The notes under the pieces: model-generated | Told to the model about the DNA's origin: nothing | The model's input: the letters and a program-made list of their open reading frames with translations, nothing else | The model's database searches: none | Shown: piece by piece, positions 1 to 8,477 of the stretch | How the letters are laid out: each line of letters opens with the position of its first letter | How positions within the stretch are numbered: position 1 is the stretch's first letter | Assembly: GCA_022448345.1 (NCBI GenBank) | Contig: JAKVCB010000004.1 | Coordinates: 33,871 to 97,870, forward strand | DNA from: Pirellulales bacterium | Lineage (GTDB): Bacteria; Planctomycetota; Planctomycetia; Pirellulales; Lacipirellulaceae | Length of the DNA: 64,000 bases | Direction: 5' to 3' | Translations under genes and position numbers: made by a program

Positions 1-1
1 C

Positions 2-196
2 GCTTTTGCTCCCTCTTTGATGGAGCTCACACCGCTGGCGGGTGTTAACCTGGCAGTCTGGTATGGTTTCGGATTGATTGTGGCAGCACTGGCTCTGGCC
101 TTGATCTATGGCTGGGTTGCCTCGAATCCAGCGGATGACCAGATCGATTCGCAATCTTCCGCTGGCGGAACCAACTCAGGGGAATCGGATCGGTGA
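2..196 (+). CDS. DUF485 family small membrane protein, C-terminal part
   Basis: This reading frame enters from the left edge and ends at a TGA. About 64 residues are visible. They contain one clear membrane segment (residues around VWYGFGLIVAALALALIYGW) followed by a polar Ser/Asp-rich tail. The membrane hairpin end and its position just ahead of an ActP-type symporter match the YjcH/DUF485 family, which in other bacteria is co-transcribed with the acetate permease. The stop codon overlaps the next gene's GTG start by four bases (GTGA), so translational coupling is likely. The 5' end lies outside the window. The family call rests on one helix plus context. Confidence 0.7.
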   Translation, partial: AFAPSLMELTPLAGVNLAVWYGFGLIVAALALALIYGWVASNPADDQIDSQSSAGGTNSGESDR

Positions 197-2121
197 TTTA
201 CGAACCTTCGGTGACCGCTGTCGTTGTCTTTACGCTTTTCGTGTGTGTGACTCTGGGGCTCAGTTTCTATCTCGGCAGTCGAGCCAAGACCTCCCAGGGA
301 TACTTTGCCGCCCACGGCAAGATTCCCTGGTTTGTCAACGGAATTGCGTTTGCCGGCGATTATCTCTCGGCAGCTTCGTTCCTGGGCATCTGCGGAATGA
401 TCGCCTTTCATGGATACGACGGATTCCTCTACTCGATCGGTTATCTGGCTGGTTGGATTGTCGCTTTGTTCGTCGTCGCCGAACCAATCAAGAGGCTCGG
501 GAAATTTACGTTTGCCGACGCGCTGGACGCTAAATTCGGTTCGCGGGGAATCAAGCTTGCCGCCGGAATTAGCACCCTGGCGGTCAGCCTGTTCTACCTG
601 ATTCCGCAAATGGTTGGGGCTGGCGTGTTGATCCAGCCCCTGCTGGGATTTCCACACTGGGTTGGCGTGCTACTTGTAGGAACCACGGTCATTATTATCG
701 TGGTGACCGCAGGCATGGTCTCGACAACCTGGGTGCAATTTCTCAAGGGGTCGTTGCTCGTAATTTTTAGCGCCCTCTTGACGATGATGATCCTTCAGCG
801 CGGATTTGAAGCCGAGGAACCGACCTATCGATCCATTCGACTTCCGGACGCCACAAAACTGGATGTGCCAACTTTGCAACAATTACCTGCACTGGCCGGC
901 ATGGAGCTGCTACCCCGTCAAGCCAACTGGCAAAACAGCGATTTCATCAGATCTCGTGATCCAGCAACGGGTGAAACACTCGTTTGGAGGTTCCGCCGGA
1001 CTGAAGACGGAGTTGCTTACCTTGACGAGACACAAACCGTAACTCGAGAACCCGACGGCACGAAGCTGGTCAACGGATTGCCCCGGGGAATCAAGCCCGG
1101 CCAAGCAATTCTGCACCCGGTAGGCAACATTTCACGACTGCCTGACAATCAGGCCAAAACAGGCCCGCTTGGCCCGCTCTCCTTTATCAGCACGCTCCAA
1201 CAGAGCGAGGTCGTACTGTGGGGAAACCAGACGATCACGGATGCAAACGGGGCCAAGACAACCATCTACTACCCAAAACCGACTCCCGGGAAAAAGGTGC
1301 TGCGGCCAGGCGAACACCCTCGTTTCGTGGGTATTCGAGGTGATAAATTCTCCGACAAACTCAACTTTCTGTCGCTGATGTTGGCTCTATTTTGCGGAAC
1401 CGCATCTCTGCCCCACATTTTGATTCGCTACTACACGGTCAAAGATGCGGTCAGTGCCCGCCGCAGCACGATTGTGGGGATTGCCAGCATCGGATTTTTC
1501 TACGTCTTAACGCTTTATTTGGGACTGGGAGCGATGACCAGCGGAGCACTCGACGTGACCAACAGCAACATGGCTGCCCCCCTGTTGGCCAAAAGCATTA
1601 GCGGACTGCTGTTTGCCATCATTTCGGCAATTGCGTTTACTACCGTTCTGGGTACAGTCAGCGGACTGATCCTGGCCTCTAGTGGCGCTGTGACCCACGA
1701 TCTCCTGACCGATGTCTGCGGCCTGAAACTCGATGACCATCAAAAGGTACTGGTTGCCAAAATTGCGGCAGTCGTAGTCGGTATTGTTGCTGTTGTGCTG
1801 GGAATCTTGTTTCAAAAAATGAATGTCAGCTACCTGGTGGGGTGGGCTTTCAGCGTTGCTGCATCGGCAAATCTACCTGCACTTGTCATGCTGCTGTTTT
1901 GGAAAGGCACCACCAAACAGGGAATCATCGCCGCAATCATCGTGGGCATGACCAGTTCGCTGGCGTGGATTCTGCTCAGCGGCGACACGTTTACCAAGGT
2001 GTATGGCTTGGCTGCTGACGCGGCGTGGGTACCATTTAGCCAACCAGGAATTGTGACCATTCCACTCGGCTTTGCGACGCTGGTCGTCGTGTCATTGATG
2101 ACGCAAAAAACGTCGCGTTAG
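193..2121 (+). CDS. actP: ActP-like sodium:solute symporter (SSS family)
   Basis: A 642-residue inner-membrane protein of the sodium:solute symporter family, most like the cation/acetate symporter ActP. It would take up acetate or another short monocarboxylate with Na+. The N-terminal helix, the motif YFAAHGKIPWFVNGIAFAGD and the GDYLSAASFLG segment are typical, and a later FCGTASLPHILIRYYTV segment matches the ActP core. Between about residues 205 and 390 there is a hydrophilic insertion of roughly 185 residues, much longer than the corresponding loop in the E. coli protein. The GTG start overlaps the stop of the DUF485 gene, as in yjcH-actP. The exact substrate is not proven. Confidence 0.85.
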   Translation: MIYEPSVTAVVVFTLFVCVTLGLSFYLGSRAKTSQGYFAAHGKIPWFVNGIAFAGDYLSAASFLGICGMIAFHGYDGFLYSIGYLAGWIVALFVVAEPIKRLGKFTFADALDAKFGSRGIKLAAGISTLAVSLFYLIPQMVGAGVLIQPLLGFPHWVGVLLVGTTVIIIVVTAGMVSTTWVQFLKGSLLVIFSALLTMMILQRGFEAEEPTYRSIRLPDATKLDVPTLQQLPALAGMELLPRQANWQNSDFIRSRDPATGETLVWRFRRTEDGVAYLDETQTVTREPDGTKLVNGLPRGIKPGQAILHPVGNISRLPDNQAKTGPLGPLSFISTLQQSEVVLWGNQTITDANGAKTTIYYPKPTPGKKVLRPGEHPRFVGIRGDKFSDKLNFLSLMLALFCGTASLPHILIRYYTVKDAVSARRSTIVGIASIGFFYVLTLYLGLGAMTSGALDVTNSNMAAPLLAKSISGLLFAIISAIAFTTVLGTVSGLILASSGAVTHDLLTDVCGLKLDDHQKVLVAKIAAVVVGIVAVVLGILFQKMNVSYLVGWAFSVAASANLPALVMLLFWKGTTKQGIIAAIIVGMTSSLAWILLSGDTFTKVYGLAADAAWVPFSQPGIVTIPLGFATLVVVSLMTQKTSR

Positions 2122-2348
2122 GTGAGATTGCGGAGACAAGTCCTTTTGCGTGAACTTGTTCTGCCGAGTCGATCTCTCACATTCACCGCGCCACAGTGGA
2201 GCAAGTCCTGCCGCTGACAATTTCGTAGCTGACTGCCGTCGAGGTAGCCAAATTCATGGTTGGACAAACGGCCCCATCAATCAGACACAAAGTTCGTTAT
2301 ACTTGTGTGGTGGCGGTTTCAAATCCTATCGATAAAAGGACGATATCC

Positions 2349-4235
2349 ATGAAATGTTTCTTCCCGGCAGTCTTACTTGCCTTACTTGCATCAGCCAACG
2401 CATTGTCAGCGACGGCACCAAACACCTTGTCAGAAATTGACCGCAAGTTGGGTTGGAGACTCCTTTTCGACGGCAAGACACTCGATGGCTGGCGCAATTT
2501 CCGCAAACAGGCCCCCAGCGATGGCTGGCAAGTCATCGACAGTGCGTTGGTCAGGGCAAAAAAGGGAGCTGGCACACTCATCACCAAGGATCAGTTTGGA
2601 AGCTTTGAACTGGTACTTGAATATAAAATCTCGCCGGCGGGTAACAGCGGTGTCATGTTCCATACCACCGAGGAATATGACAGGTGCTGGAAATCGGGAC
2701 CTGAAGTGCAACTGCTCGACAATGGGGTACACCCAGACACCAATCTCAGTGGTTGGATTTACGGCCTTTACTCCGCCGAGCAGGATGCCACTCGCCCGGC
2801 TGGCCAGTGGAATGAGGTTCGCATTCTGGTGACTCCCGACCTCTGCCGTACATCCGTCAACGGCATCACCTATAACCGTTTTGTCAAAGGCAGCGACGAG
2901 TGGAACAGGAAGGTTGCCGACAGTAAGTTTTCCAGGTATGCGAACTTTGGTAAAGCAACTCGGGGTCATATTGGTCTACAAGACCATGGTGATGAGGTCG
3001 CTTTTCGAAACATTAAAATTCGCGAATTTGAGGATCGGGCTGTCTACAATCCAATCGATGGCAAGCTGCCGCTGCGACCTGTTCTGGCATTTCCCAACAT
3101 CAAGTGGTCGGGGTGGTCACCTGTTACCGAAGATGGTATTGCCCAGCCGTTCCGGCCGCTGCAAATTACGCACGCCGGAGATGGTAGCAATCGGCTCTTT
3201 GTGTTGACCCAGCGCGGTGTCATTCATGTCTTCGAAAACAAGCAAGATGTCAAACAAAGCAAAGTCTTTCTCGATATCAGCAAACAAACAGGCTATTTCG
3301 ACGGGCAGTTCGAGCGTGGACTTTTGGGACTCGCATTTCATCCCCGCTATCACGAAAATGGCCAGTTTTTTATTAGTTACACCACCAGGGGCGACGTGCC
3401 TTTCGACGAAGTGATCTCGCGTTGGCAGGTCAATCCGAACGACCCAAATCGGGCCGATCCCAACTCCGAAGAAGAACTCCTACGAGTCCAGCAACCTTAC
3501 TGGAACCATGATGGCGGGACGTTGGTTTTCGGTCCTGACGGGTATCTCTACATTGCACTAGGCGACGGCGGTAGTGGAGGTGACCCCCAGGAAAACGGGC
3601 AGAACCTCCGTACACTGCTGGGAAAAATTCTCCGTATCGATATCGACCAGGCGGAGGGCAATCGACCCTATGCGATTCCCTCGGATAATCCATTTGTCGA
3701 GGACCCTTCCGCACGTGGTGAAATCTGGGCCTACGGACTGCGGAACGTGTGGCGGATGGCATTCGACCCAAAAACCCACCTATTGTGGGCAGCCGATGTC
3801 GGGCAGGACCTGTTCGAAGAAATCGATATTATTCAAAGAGGGGGTAACTATGGATGGAACCTCCGTGAAGGAAAGCACGTGTTTGGCAGGCGCGGCAGTA
3901 GCCCTCACCAAAAACTCATCGAACCCGTTTGGGAGTATGACCATGCCCTGGGAGTTTCGATCACCGGGGGACTCGTTTATCGCGGAACACAACTCCCTGA
4001 TCTCGTAGGCCTGTACGTGTACAGCGATTTTGTTAGCGGTCGAATGTGGGCTTTGCACTACGACCCGCAGCACCGCAAGGTGCTTGGCAATTATGCCATT
4101 CCTGGTCCGGCCTTACCAATCACCTCGTTTGGAACCGACGAGAAAGAGGAACTATTTTTTACGGCAATCGCTGCCAACGGCCAGGGGATCTATCGCTTTG
4201 AAAAATCGCCTGGCCGTCGTTCCCCCGAAGATTGA
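2349..4235 (+). CDS. Secreted DUF1080 domain fused to PQQ-type sugar dehydrogenase propeller
   Basis: A 628-residue protein with a signal peptide (MKCFFPAVLLALLASANALS). Residues about 30-235 form a DUF1080 domain (concanavalin-like fold, 3-keto-disaccharide hydrolase family), with the typical LLFDGKTLDGWR start and an NSGVMFHT motif. From about residue 245 to the end comes a glucose/sorbosone dehydrogenase-like beta-propeller (GLLGLAFHP, WNHDGGTLVFGPDGYLYIAL, LGKILRIDI). The start at 2349 was preferred because it has an AAAGGA ribosome site and a signal peptide; the frame stays open upstream. A role in oxidising and hydrolysing sugars in the periplasm is inferred from the families. The glycosyltransferase starts 34 nt downstream. 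Confidence 0.85.
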   Translation: MKCFFPAVLLALLASANALSATAPNTLSEIDRKLGWRLLFDGKTLDGWRNFRKQAPSDGWQVIDSALVRAKKGAGTLITKDQFGSFELVLEYKISPAGNSGVMFHTTEEYDRCWKSGPEVQLLDNGVHPDTNLSGWIYGLYSAEQDATRPAGQWNEVRILVTPDLCRTSVNGITYNRFVKGSDEWNRKVADSKFSRYANFGKATRGHIGLQDHGDEVAFRNIKIREFEDRAVYNPIDGKLPLRPVLAFPNIKWSGWSPVTEDGIAQPFRPLQITHAGDGSNRLFVLTQRGVIHVFENKQDVKQSKVFLDISKQTGYFDGQFERGLLGLAFHPRYHENGQFFISYTTRGDVPFDEVISRWQVNPNDPNRADPNSEEELLRVQQPYWNHDGGTLVFGPDGYLYIALGDGGSGGDPQENGQNLRTLLGKILRIDIDQAEGNRPYAIPSDNPFVEDPSARGEIWAYGLRNVWRMAFDPKTHLLWAADVGQDLFEEIDIIQRGGNYGWNLREGKHVFGRRGSSPHQKLIEPVWEYDHALGVSITGGLVYRGTQLPDLVGLYVYSDFVSGRMWALHYDPQHRKVLGNYAIPGPALPITSFGTDEKEELFFTAIAANGQGIYRFEKSPGRRSPED

Positions 4236-4269
4236 CCCAACAAGATTGCAAATCGCTTCTGCCCTTCCG

Positions 4270-5265
4270 ATGCCTGAAGTCTCTATTGTTCTTCCAGTGT
4301 TCAACAGTGCCTCGACACTTGCCAGGGCAGTTGCCTCAATCCTCGATCAAACGCTCCGAAACATCGAGCTGATCGTCGTGGATGACGGGTCGACCGACGA
4401 GACACCGCAAGTGTTACGCCAATTTACCGACCCGCGCATGCGTGTTATTCGGTCAACCCACCGCAATGTGGCCGATGCAACCAATGCCGCGACGGGCGTG
4501 GCGCAAAGCCCTTTGATTGCCCGGATGGATGCTGATGATTTTTCCTACCCGCAAAGAATCGAAAAGCAGTGCCATTTTTTGAACACACACCATCTTGATG
4601 CGGTTGGTTGCCAGGTTCGCATTGTCGATGACACAGGTCATCTAGCGCCATCAATGCGCCGTTACCAAAAGTGGATCAATGACGAAACCGCGGACAGGAC
4701 CACCATCGAGTCGCTGCGATTTGTGGAACTTCCCCTCGTTAATCCGACTATTCTGGCGCGGCGCCACTATTTTGACCTTGGTTTTCGTATGGGAGACTTC
4801 CCAGAGGATTACGATCTCTTGTTACGGGCCGCTAATCGCGGCATGCAGTTTGGCAAGCTGAATGAAGTTCTCTTCGATTGGACCGATGGTCCGAACCGGC
4901 TCACACGAACTGATTCTCGCTATTCTCCCGAAGCGTTCAACCGTTGCCGAAAGATCCATTTACTGCAAGGGCCATTGCGAGATGTAAAATGTGTCGACCT
5001 CTGGGGAGTGGGCGAAACCGGAAAACCATGGCTTCGCTGGCTACTCGATCAAGGAGTCACAGTTCGATGGGGTTACGATGTCAATCAACGCAAGGTGGGT
5101 GAATTGATTCACGGCGTTCGCATCAAGGCCCCGACACAAATGCCGCCGGCGGATGGTACATTGCTATTTATAGCCGTCGGTGCCTTTGGTGCGCGCGAGT
5201 TAATCACTGACCACCTGCGATCACGCGGCTATGTACTTGGGGCAGATGCCTGGTTCGTTGCATAG
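4270..5265 (+). CDS. Family 2 glycosyltransferase with C-terminal Rossmann-like domain
   Basis: A 331-residue cytoplasmic GT-A fold glycosyltransferase. It starts with VSIVLPVFNSASTLARAV and continues with VVDDGSTD (nucleotide binding), the metal-binding MDADD motif and an EDYDLLLRA acceptor-site motif, all standard for GT2. After about residue 235 there is an extra domain with WGVGETGKPWLRWL and GYDVNQRKVG, which looks like a small nucleotide-binding Rossmann fold. The sugar donor and acceptor cannot be told. The ATG at 4270 was chosen because the conserved first strand begins right after it; the same frame is open further upstream inside the preceding gene. Confidence 0.82.
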   Translation: MPEVSIVLPVFNSASTLARAVASILDQTLRNIELIVVDDGSTDETPQVLRQFTDPRMRVIRSTHRNVADATNAATGVAQSPLIARMDADDFSYPQRIEKQCHFLNTHHLDAVGCQVRIVDDTGHLAPSMRRYQKWINDETADRTTIESLRFVELPLVNPTILARRHYFDLGFRMGDFPEDYDLLLRAANRGMQFGKLNEVLFDWTDGPNRLTRTDSRYSPEAFNRCRKIHLLQGPLRDVKCVDLWGVGETGKPWLRWLLDQGVTVRWGYDVNQRKVGELIHGVRIKAPTQMPPADGTLLFIAVGAFGARELITDHLRSRGYVLGADAWFVA

Positions 5266-5451
5266 CCTCTCTCCCAGTGTGGTCCTCACATGGAAAACCC
5301 CTATCATTTTCTTTTGCTGTAACCCACGGTAAACTGGTGTTTTCAAAGACCTGTAATTCGTTCAGTCCTCCAAGCAGGGCCGAACGAAGATCGGCCAACT
5401 TTCCAAGAAGCCAACTATAGCACTCACAGATCAACTTTGGAGAACACCCTG

Positions 5452-6447
5452 ATGTACAAAATGACAATCGCCTTCTTTATAGCATGTGCTTCCACAACAT
5501 GGCTTGCTTTTGGGGCAGAACCTACGGATGCCCCTACTTACACTGATCCAAACGATGTCGATGCTGACTTTGCTATCCAAGGAGAATACCGTGGTGAGAT
5601 CCCAACCGAATTTGGCCCCGAGATGTGGGGCATCCAGGTCGTCGCCCTGGGCCAAGGAAAATTCATGGCAACCGGCTACCGGGGTGGCTTGCCAGGAGAT
5701 GGAGGAACCAAACGAGAGGAAACTCGAGCCTACGGTGATCGCAAGGGGAATGTTGTTGAACTGCTCGCAGAAGATGTTGCGACGCTCGTCATTGCAGATG
5801 GGAAAATGAAGGTTTTTTCTCCTGATGGTGATGAGGAATATGGCACGCTGAAACGTGTTCACCGGAAAAGTCCAACACTGGGTGCCAAGCCTCCCGAGGG
5901 CGCGATCGTACTATTCGACGGAAACTCGCTGGACTATTGGGATGGCAATACGAGCAAAACAGATGATGGACTTTTGACCGAAGGCAGTACCAGTACAAAA
6001 AAGGGGCGCAGCTACAAAGCTCATGTCGAATTTCGGCTGCCATACATGCCCGAGTCGCGCGGCCAGGCCCGCGGCAACAGTGGGTTTTATGTGCAAGGGA
6101 GGTATGAAATACAAATGCTGGATTCGTTTGGGTTGGATGGGGAATCGAATGAGTGTGGAGGTGCCTATGGAGCTGCGCCACCCAATCTGAACATGTGCTT
6201 TCCCCCGCTGTCGTGGCAAACTTATGACGTCGACTTCACCGCACCTGAATTTAAAAATGGCAAAAAGATCAAGAATGCCCGACTAACGGTGCGGCACAAC
6301 GGCGTTGTTATTCATGATGACCGAGAACTTTCCAGCCACACGCCAGGAGGCGTCGACGAAGAAAGTGCCGACCCTGGCGTGCTGATGTTTTTGCAGAATC
6401 ACTCCAACCCAGTCCGGTACCGCAATATCTGGGTTGTTGAGCAATAA
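5452..6447 (+). CDS. Secreted DUF1080 domain protein
   Basis: A 331-residue exported protein. The ATG at 5452 has a GGAG ribosome site 9 nt upstream and gives a signal peptide (hydrophobic stretch ending near AFGAEP). Residues about 30-140 are an uncharacterised N-terminal region with many glycines. The rest is a DUF1080 domain: IVLFDGNSLDYWDG, GNSGFYVQGRYEIQMLDSFG and a C-terminal PVRYRNIWVVE strand, as in 3-keto-glycoside hydrolase-type proteins. It is probably periplasmic or cell-wall associated and acts on carbohydrate. It follows the GT2 gene by 186 nt, so it is likely transcribed separately. Confidence 0.82.
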   Translation: MYKMTIAFFIACASTTWLAFGAEPTDAPTYTDPNDVDADFAIQGEYRGEIPTEFGPEMWGIQVVALGQGKFMATGYRGGLPGDGGTKREETRAYGDRKGNVVELLAEDVATLVIADGKMKVFSPDGDEEYGTLKRVHRKSPTLGAKPPEGAIVLFDGNSLDYWDGNTSKTDDGLLTEGSTSTKKGRSYKAHVEFRLPYMPESRGQARGNSGFYVQGRYEIQMLDSFGLDGESNECGGAYGAAPPNLNMCFPPLSWQTYDVDFTAPEFKNGKKIKNARLTVRHNGVVIHDDRELSSHTPGGVDEESADPGVLMFLQNHSNPVRYRNIWVVEQ

Positions 6448-6613
6448 GACTGGCACGGCGCACCATAGCCATAATTTGTCTGCAAAGTCACCTTGCCAGG
6501 GATCTCCTGTTTCATTTTTACATCAGCACTTTAAGCGACAGTCGCATGAAGCGTGCCTAATGCTCAATGTCATCCCGAGAATAGGGGAGTTTATAACTAC
6601 AGGAAACAGGTAA

Positions 6614-7042
6614 TTATGTGGAGCAATCGTTGCAATGGCCGCGAAGCAGGACTTCGGTGACCTCGCCAATTGTATTGCTCATCCGTTCGATATAAGCGGT
6701 CAATTTTTTTTGGTCCACACATGACACGTGGCCACAATCAATACACACGAAGTGTGGATGACTTGAGCTGTCATGACCGTCATCTTTAATCGCTTCAAAT
6801 CGCCAAACATGATCACCCAATTCGGCGCGTCGAAGTAACCCAGCTCCCACCAAATCATTCAAGTTTCGAAACACCGTTGCCTTATCGACTCCACGTCCAT
6901 CCAATTCCGCCGATACTTCAGCATGGGTCAACGGGGTGGGTGACTCCATCAACAGCTCAAGCGTTGCAATTCTTGCGGGGGTCGCGCGCAAACCTGATTC
7001 CCGAATCGAAACCTTGATGGATGATGGCTTCCTGTCTTTCAT
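6614..7042 (-). CDS. Fur-family metal regulator, Zur-like
   Basis: A 142-residue DNA-binding repressor of the Fur superfamily. The N-terminal winged helix contains LRATPARIATLELL and the recognition part KATVFRNLNDLVGAGLLRR. The C-terminal dimerisation domain has HPHFVCIDCGHVSCV with Cys100/Cys103 and a terminal CNDC pair (Cys137/Cys140), which would hold structural zinc. The canonical HHDH iron site is replaced by GHDSSSHPHF, which fits Zur or another zinc or peroxide sensor better than Fur itself. The gene faces away from the TTGCAT repeat promoter and the MerC gene, so it may control them. The metal is not proven. Confidence 0.85.
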   Translation of the reverse strand: MKDRKPSSIKVSIRESGLRATPARIATLELLMESPTPLTHAEVSAELDGRGVDKATVFRNLNDLVGAGLLRRAELGDHVWRFEAIKDDGHDSSSHPHFVCIDCGHVSCVDQKKLTAYIERMSNTIGEVTEVLLRGHCNDCST

Positions 7043-7231
7043 GGCGAGAACCTGCAGTTGTATAAACCGTTGTCTGCGTTTGCTACCGGCTTACCATTTT
7101 ATCAATTGTCCGAAGATCCGTCACTCTTTGTCTGAATGGGTGGGCTGGAACCACAAGAATGACTCCGAACAAAATTGAATGGACCGAATTTGAATCTGCT
7201 GAAAAAGGAACAACCTCCATATGCAGCTATA

Positions 7232-7284
7232 TTGCATTCAATTTTCTTGCATAACACCTATTTGCATACCACTTGCATTTGCAT
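7232..7284. repeat. Array of five TTGCAT hexamers, likely operator
   Basis: TTGCAT occurs at 7232, 7247, 7262, 7273 and 7279. The first three copies are spaced exactly 15 bp apart; the last two are 6 bp apart. Five copies in 53 bp is far above chance. The array lies in the gap between the divergent Fur-family regulator and the small plus-strand gene, and covers a promoter. It is most simply read as the binding array of that regulator, but this is inference. Confidence 0.6.
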
Positions 7285-7289
7285 ATAAT
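7262..7289 (+). promoter_or_regulatory. Predicted promoter inside the TTGCAT array
   Basis: A consensus -10 box TATAAT sits at 7284-7289. The TTGCAT at 7262-7267 lies 16 bp upstream and could serve as the -35 box. Transcription would start near 7296 and run toward the 58-residue ORF and the MerC gene. The promoter is embedded in the hexamer array, so a bound repressor would block it. Confidence 0.5.
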
Positions 7290-7555
7290 GTTCACTTTAG
7301 CCCCGAAAGATAGTTGGCTTGTCAATCCGTTTCGCAGGTTGGTCAAACGGCAGCATGGAATTCATACAGCAACCTCCAGAAGAGTTGGCCGACGTCCCGT
7401 CTCAAACCGATACTCGCAAACGATCGACTCAAAGGGTTAGAGCCACTAGCATTCGACTTCGTTTTCGGTTTTTGAGTACCAAACAATCTTGCCAGAATAT
7501 TGTTGGCAACTGGGGGCTGTATTCTTCACCTAGCGAAAACAAACGGGAAATGCAT

Positions 7556-7732
7556 ATGTCTAGACTTATGGAAATTCGTCTGGAAACAGAAAAAGCACTG
7601 CCACTGGAATCGTTAGGCGTCATGTGGGATCACATTCGTTCACGCCTTGAAGTCAAAGACGCATTTTTGTCGGTTCAATTCCGACGGTCTGTCGAAAAAC
7701 ACGCCAACCTCCGGCTTGCCGTGGCAACCTGA
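7556..7732 (+). CDS. Small hypothetical protein (58 aa)
   Basis: A short frame of 58 residues starting MSRLMEIRLETEKALPLESL. The ATG at 7556 has GGGAA 6 nt upstream. No family is recognised. It is charged, has no membrane segment, and lies between the TTGCAT promoter and the MerC-domain gene, so if real it is likely co-expressed with that gene and part of the same metal response. The frame is open further upstream, and a longer 137-residue product from a TTG at 7319 cannot be excluded. Confidence 0.35.
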   Translation: MSRLMEIRLETEKALPLESLGVMWDHIRSRLEVKDAFLSVQFRRSVEKHANLRLAVAT

Positions 7733-7841
7733 TATCAACGTTTTCGTTGAAGGCTATTGCAGATACCCCACATGAGGCCGACAAAAGAATTTCATGGTTT
7801 CGACGTTTAACAGAAACCCTGGGAATCCCTCAAGGAAAAAC

Positions 7842-8477
7842 ATGGACGCGATTGAAATTGGAGTTTCAAAGCTGAATCTATTGGTGCCTGGAAACTCAAC
7901 TTGGAGAGACTGGCTTGGTATCGTAGCGTCTGTTGGATGCGCTATTCACTGTGCAGCAATGCCCTTTGTCATTGCTTATTTGCCTGCTTTGGGATTGAGC
8001 TTCCTCGCAGACGAATCATTTCACCGATGGATGGCATTGACCTGCTTTTTTATTGCTCTTATCGCCTTTATACCAGGCCTATTAAAACATGGTAGCTGGA
8101 TCCCGGTTTCGGCCGGTGTCGTAGGGCTGGTGCTCATTACAGTTGCGGCATTTGGTTTGACAGGTGATTGCTGCCCTTCGTGCGTTGGCGAAACAATAAT
8201 ATCTGCCGGGCCAGAAACAGAACCCGCATGCTGTGAAACCAAGTGTGAACATTGTGAAACAACGCAACCCAGCGCTGATGCAGAAGACACCTATATGTCA
8301 GTTGAAACATCAACTTTAGAATCAGGAAGTTGGCTGACTCAATTTGCTCCCTGGATTACTCCGATTGGCGGTGTACTGTTGGTCGCGGCACATCTGCTGA
8401 ACCGCAGATATGGGTGTTTGTGCAAGTGCTGTGAATCCAGGCCGATTGCAATCTCTGAAGCAAAGAGTATCCGCTAG
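7842..8477 (+). CDS. MerC-domain membrane protein, Cys-rich
   Basis: A 211-residue membrane protein of the MerC family. It begins with a segment around ASVGCAIHCAAMPFVIAYLP, where the CAIHC pair sits at the start of the first helix as in MerC, followed by further helices (MALTCFFIALIAFIPGLL, SAGVVGLVLITVAAFGL). A soluble loop rich in cysteine follows (CCPSC, CCETKCEHC), then a last helix and a tail with CLCKCC. These could bind soft or zinc-like metals. The ATG at 7842 has AAGGAA just upstream; an ATG at 7794 is a weaker option. MerC proteins near Fur-type regulators are often zinc-related rather than mercury-specific; that role is inferred. Its stop overlaps the convergent neighbour by 4 bp. 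Confidence 0.75.
   Translation: MDAIEIGVSKLNLLVPGNSTWRDWLGIVASVGCAIHCAAMPFVIAYLPALGLSFLADESFHRWMALTCFFIALIAFIPGLLKHGSWIPVSAGVVGLVLITVAAFGLTGDCCPSCVGETIISAGPETEPACCETKCEHCETTQPSADAEDTYMSVETSTLESGSWLTQFAPWITPIGGVLLVAAHLLNRRYGCLCKCCESRPIAISEAKSIR

Larger units (their letters stand above)
7043..7555. other. Intergenic region between Fur-like gene and small ORF
   Basis: Apart from the TTGCAT array and promoter described separately, this gap holds no gene I can support. The stretch 7319-7549 is open in the frame of the downstream small ORF but starts at a TTG without a convincing ribosome site, and its Arg/Ser-rich composition does not look like a folded protein. It may be a long 5' leader. Confidence 0.4.

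Noticed and set aside
2256-2348. Upstream extension of the DUF1080-propeller gene
   Set aside because: The extra 31 residues lack a ribosome site and would hide the clear signal peptide that begins at 2349.
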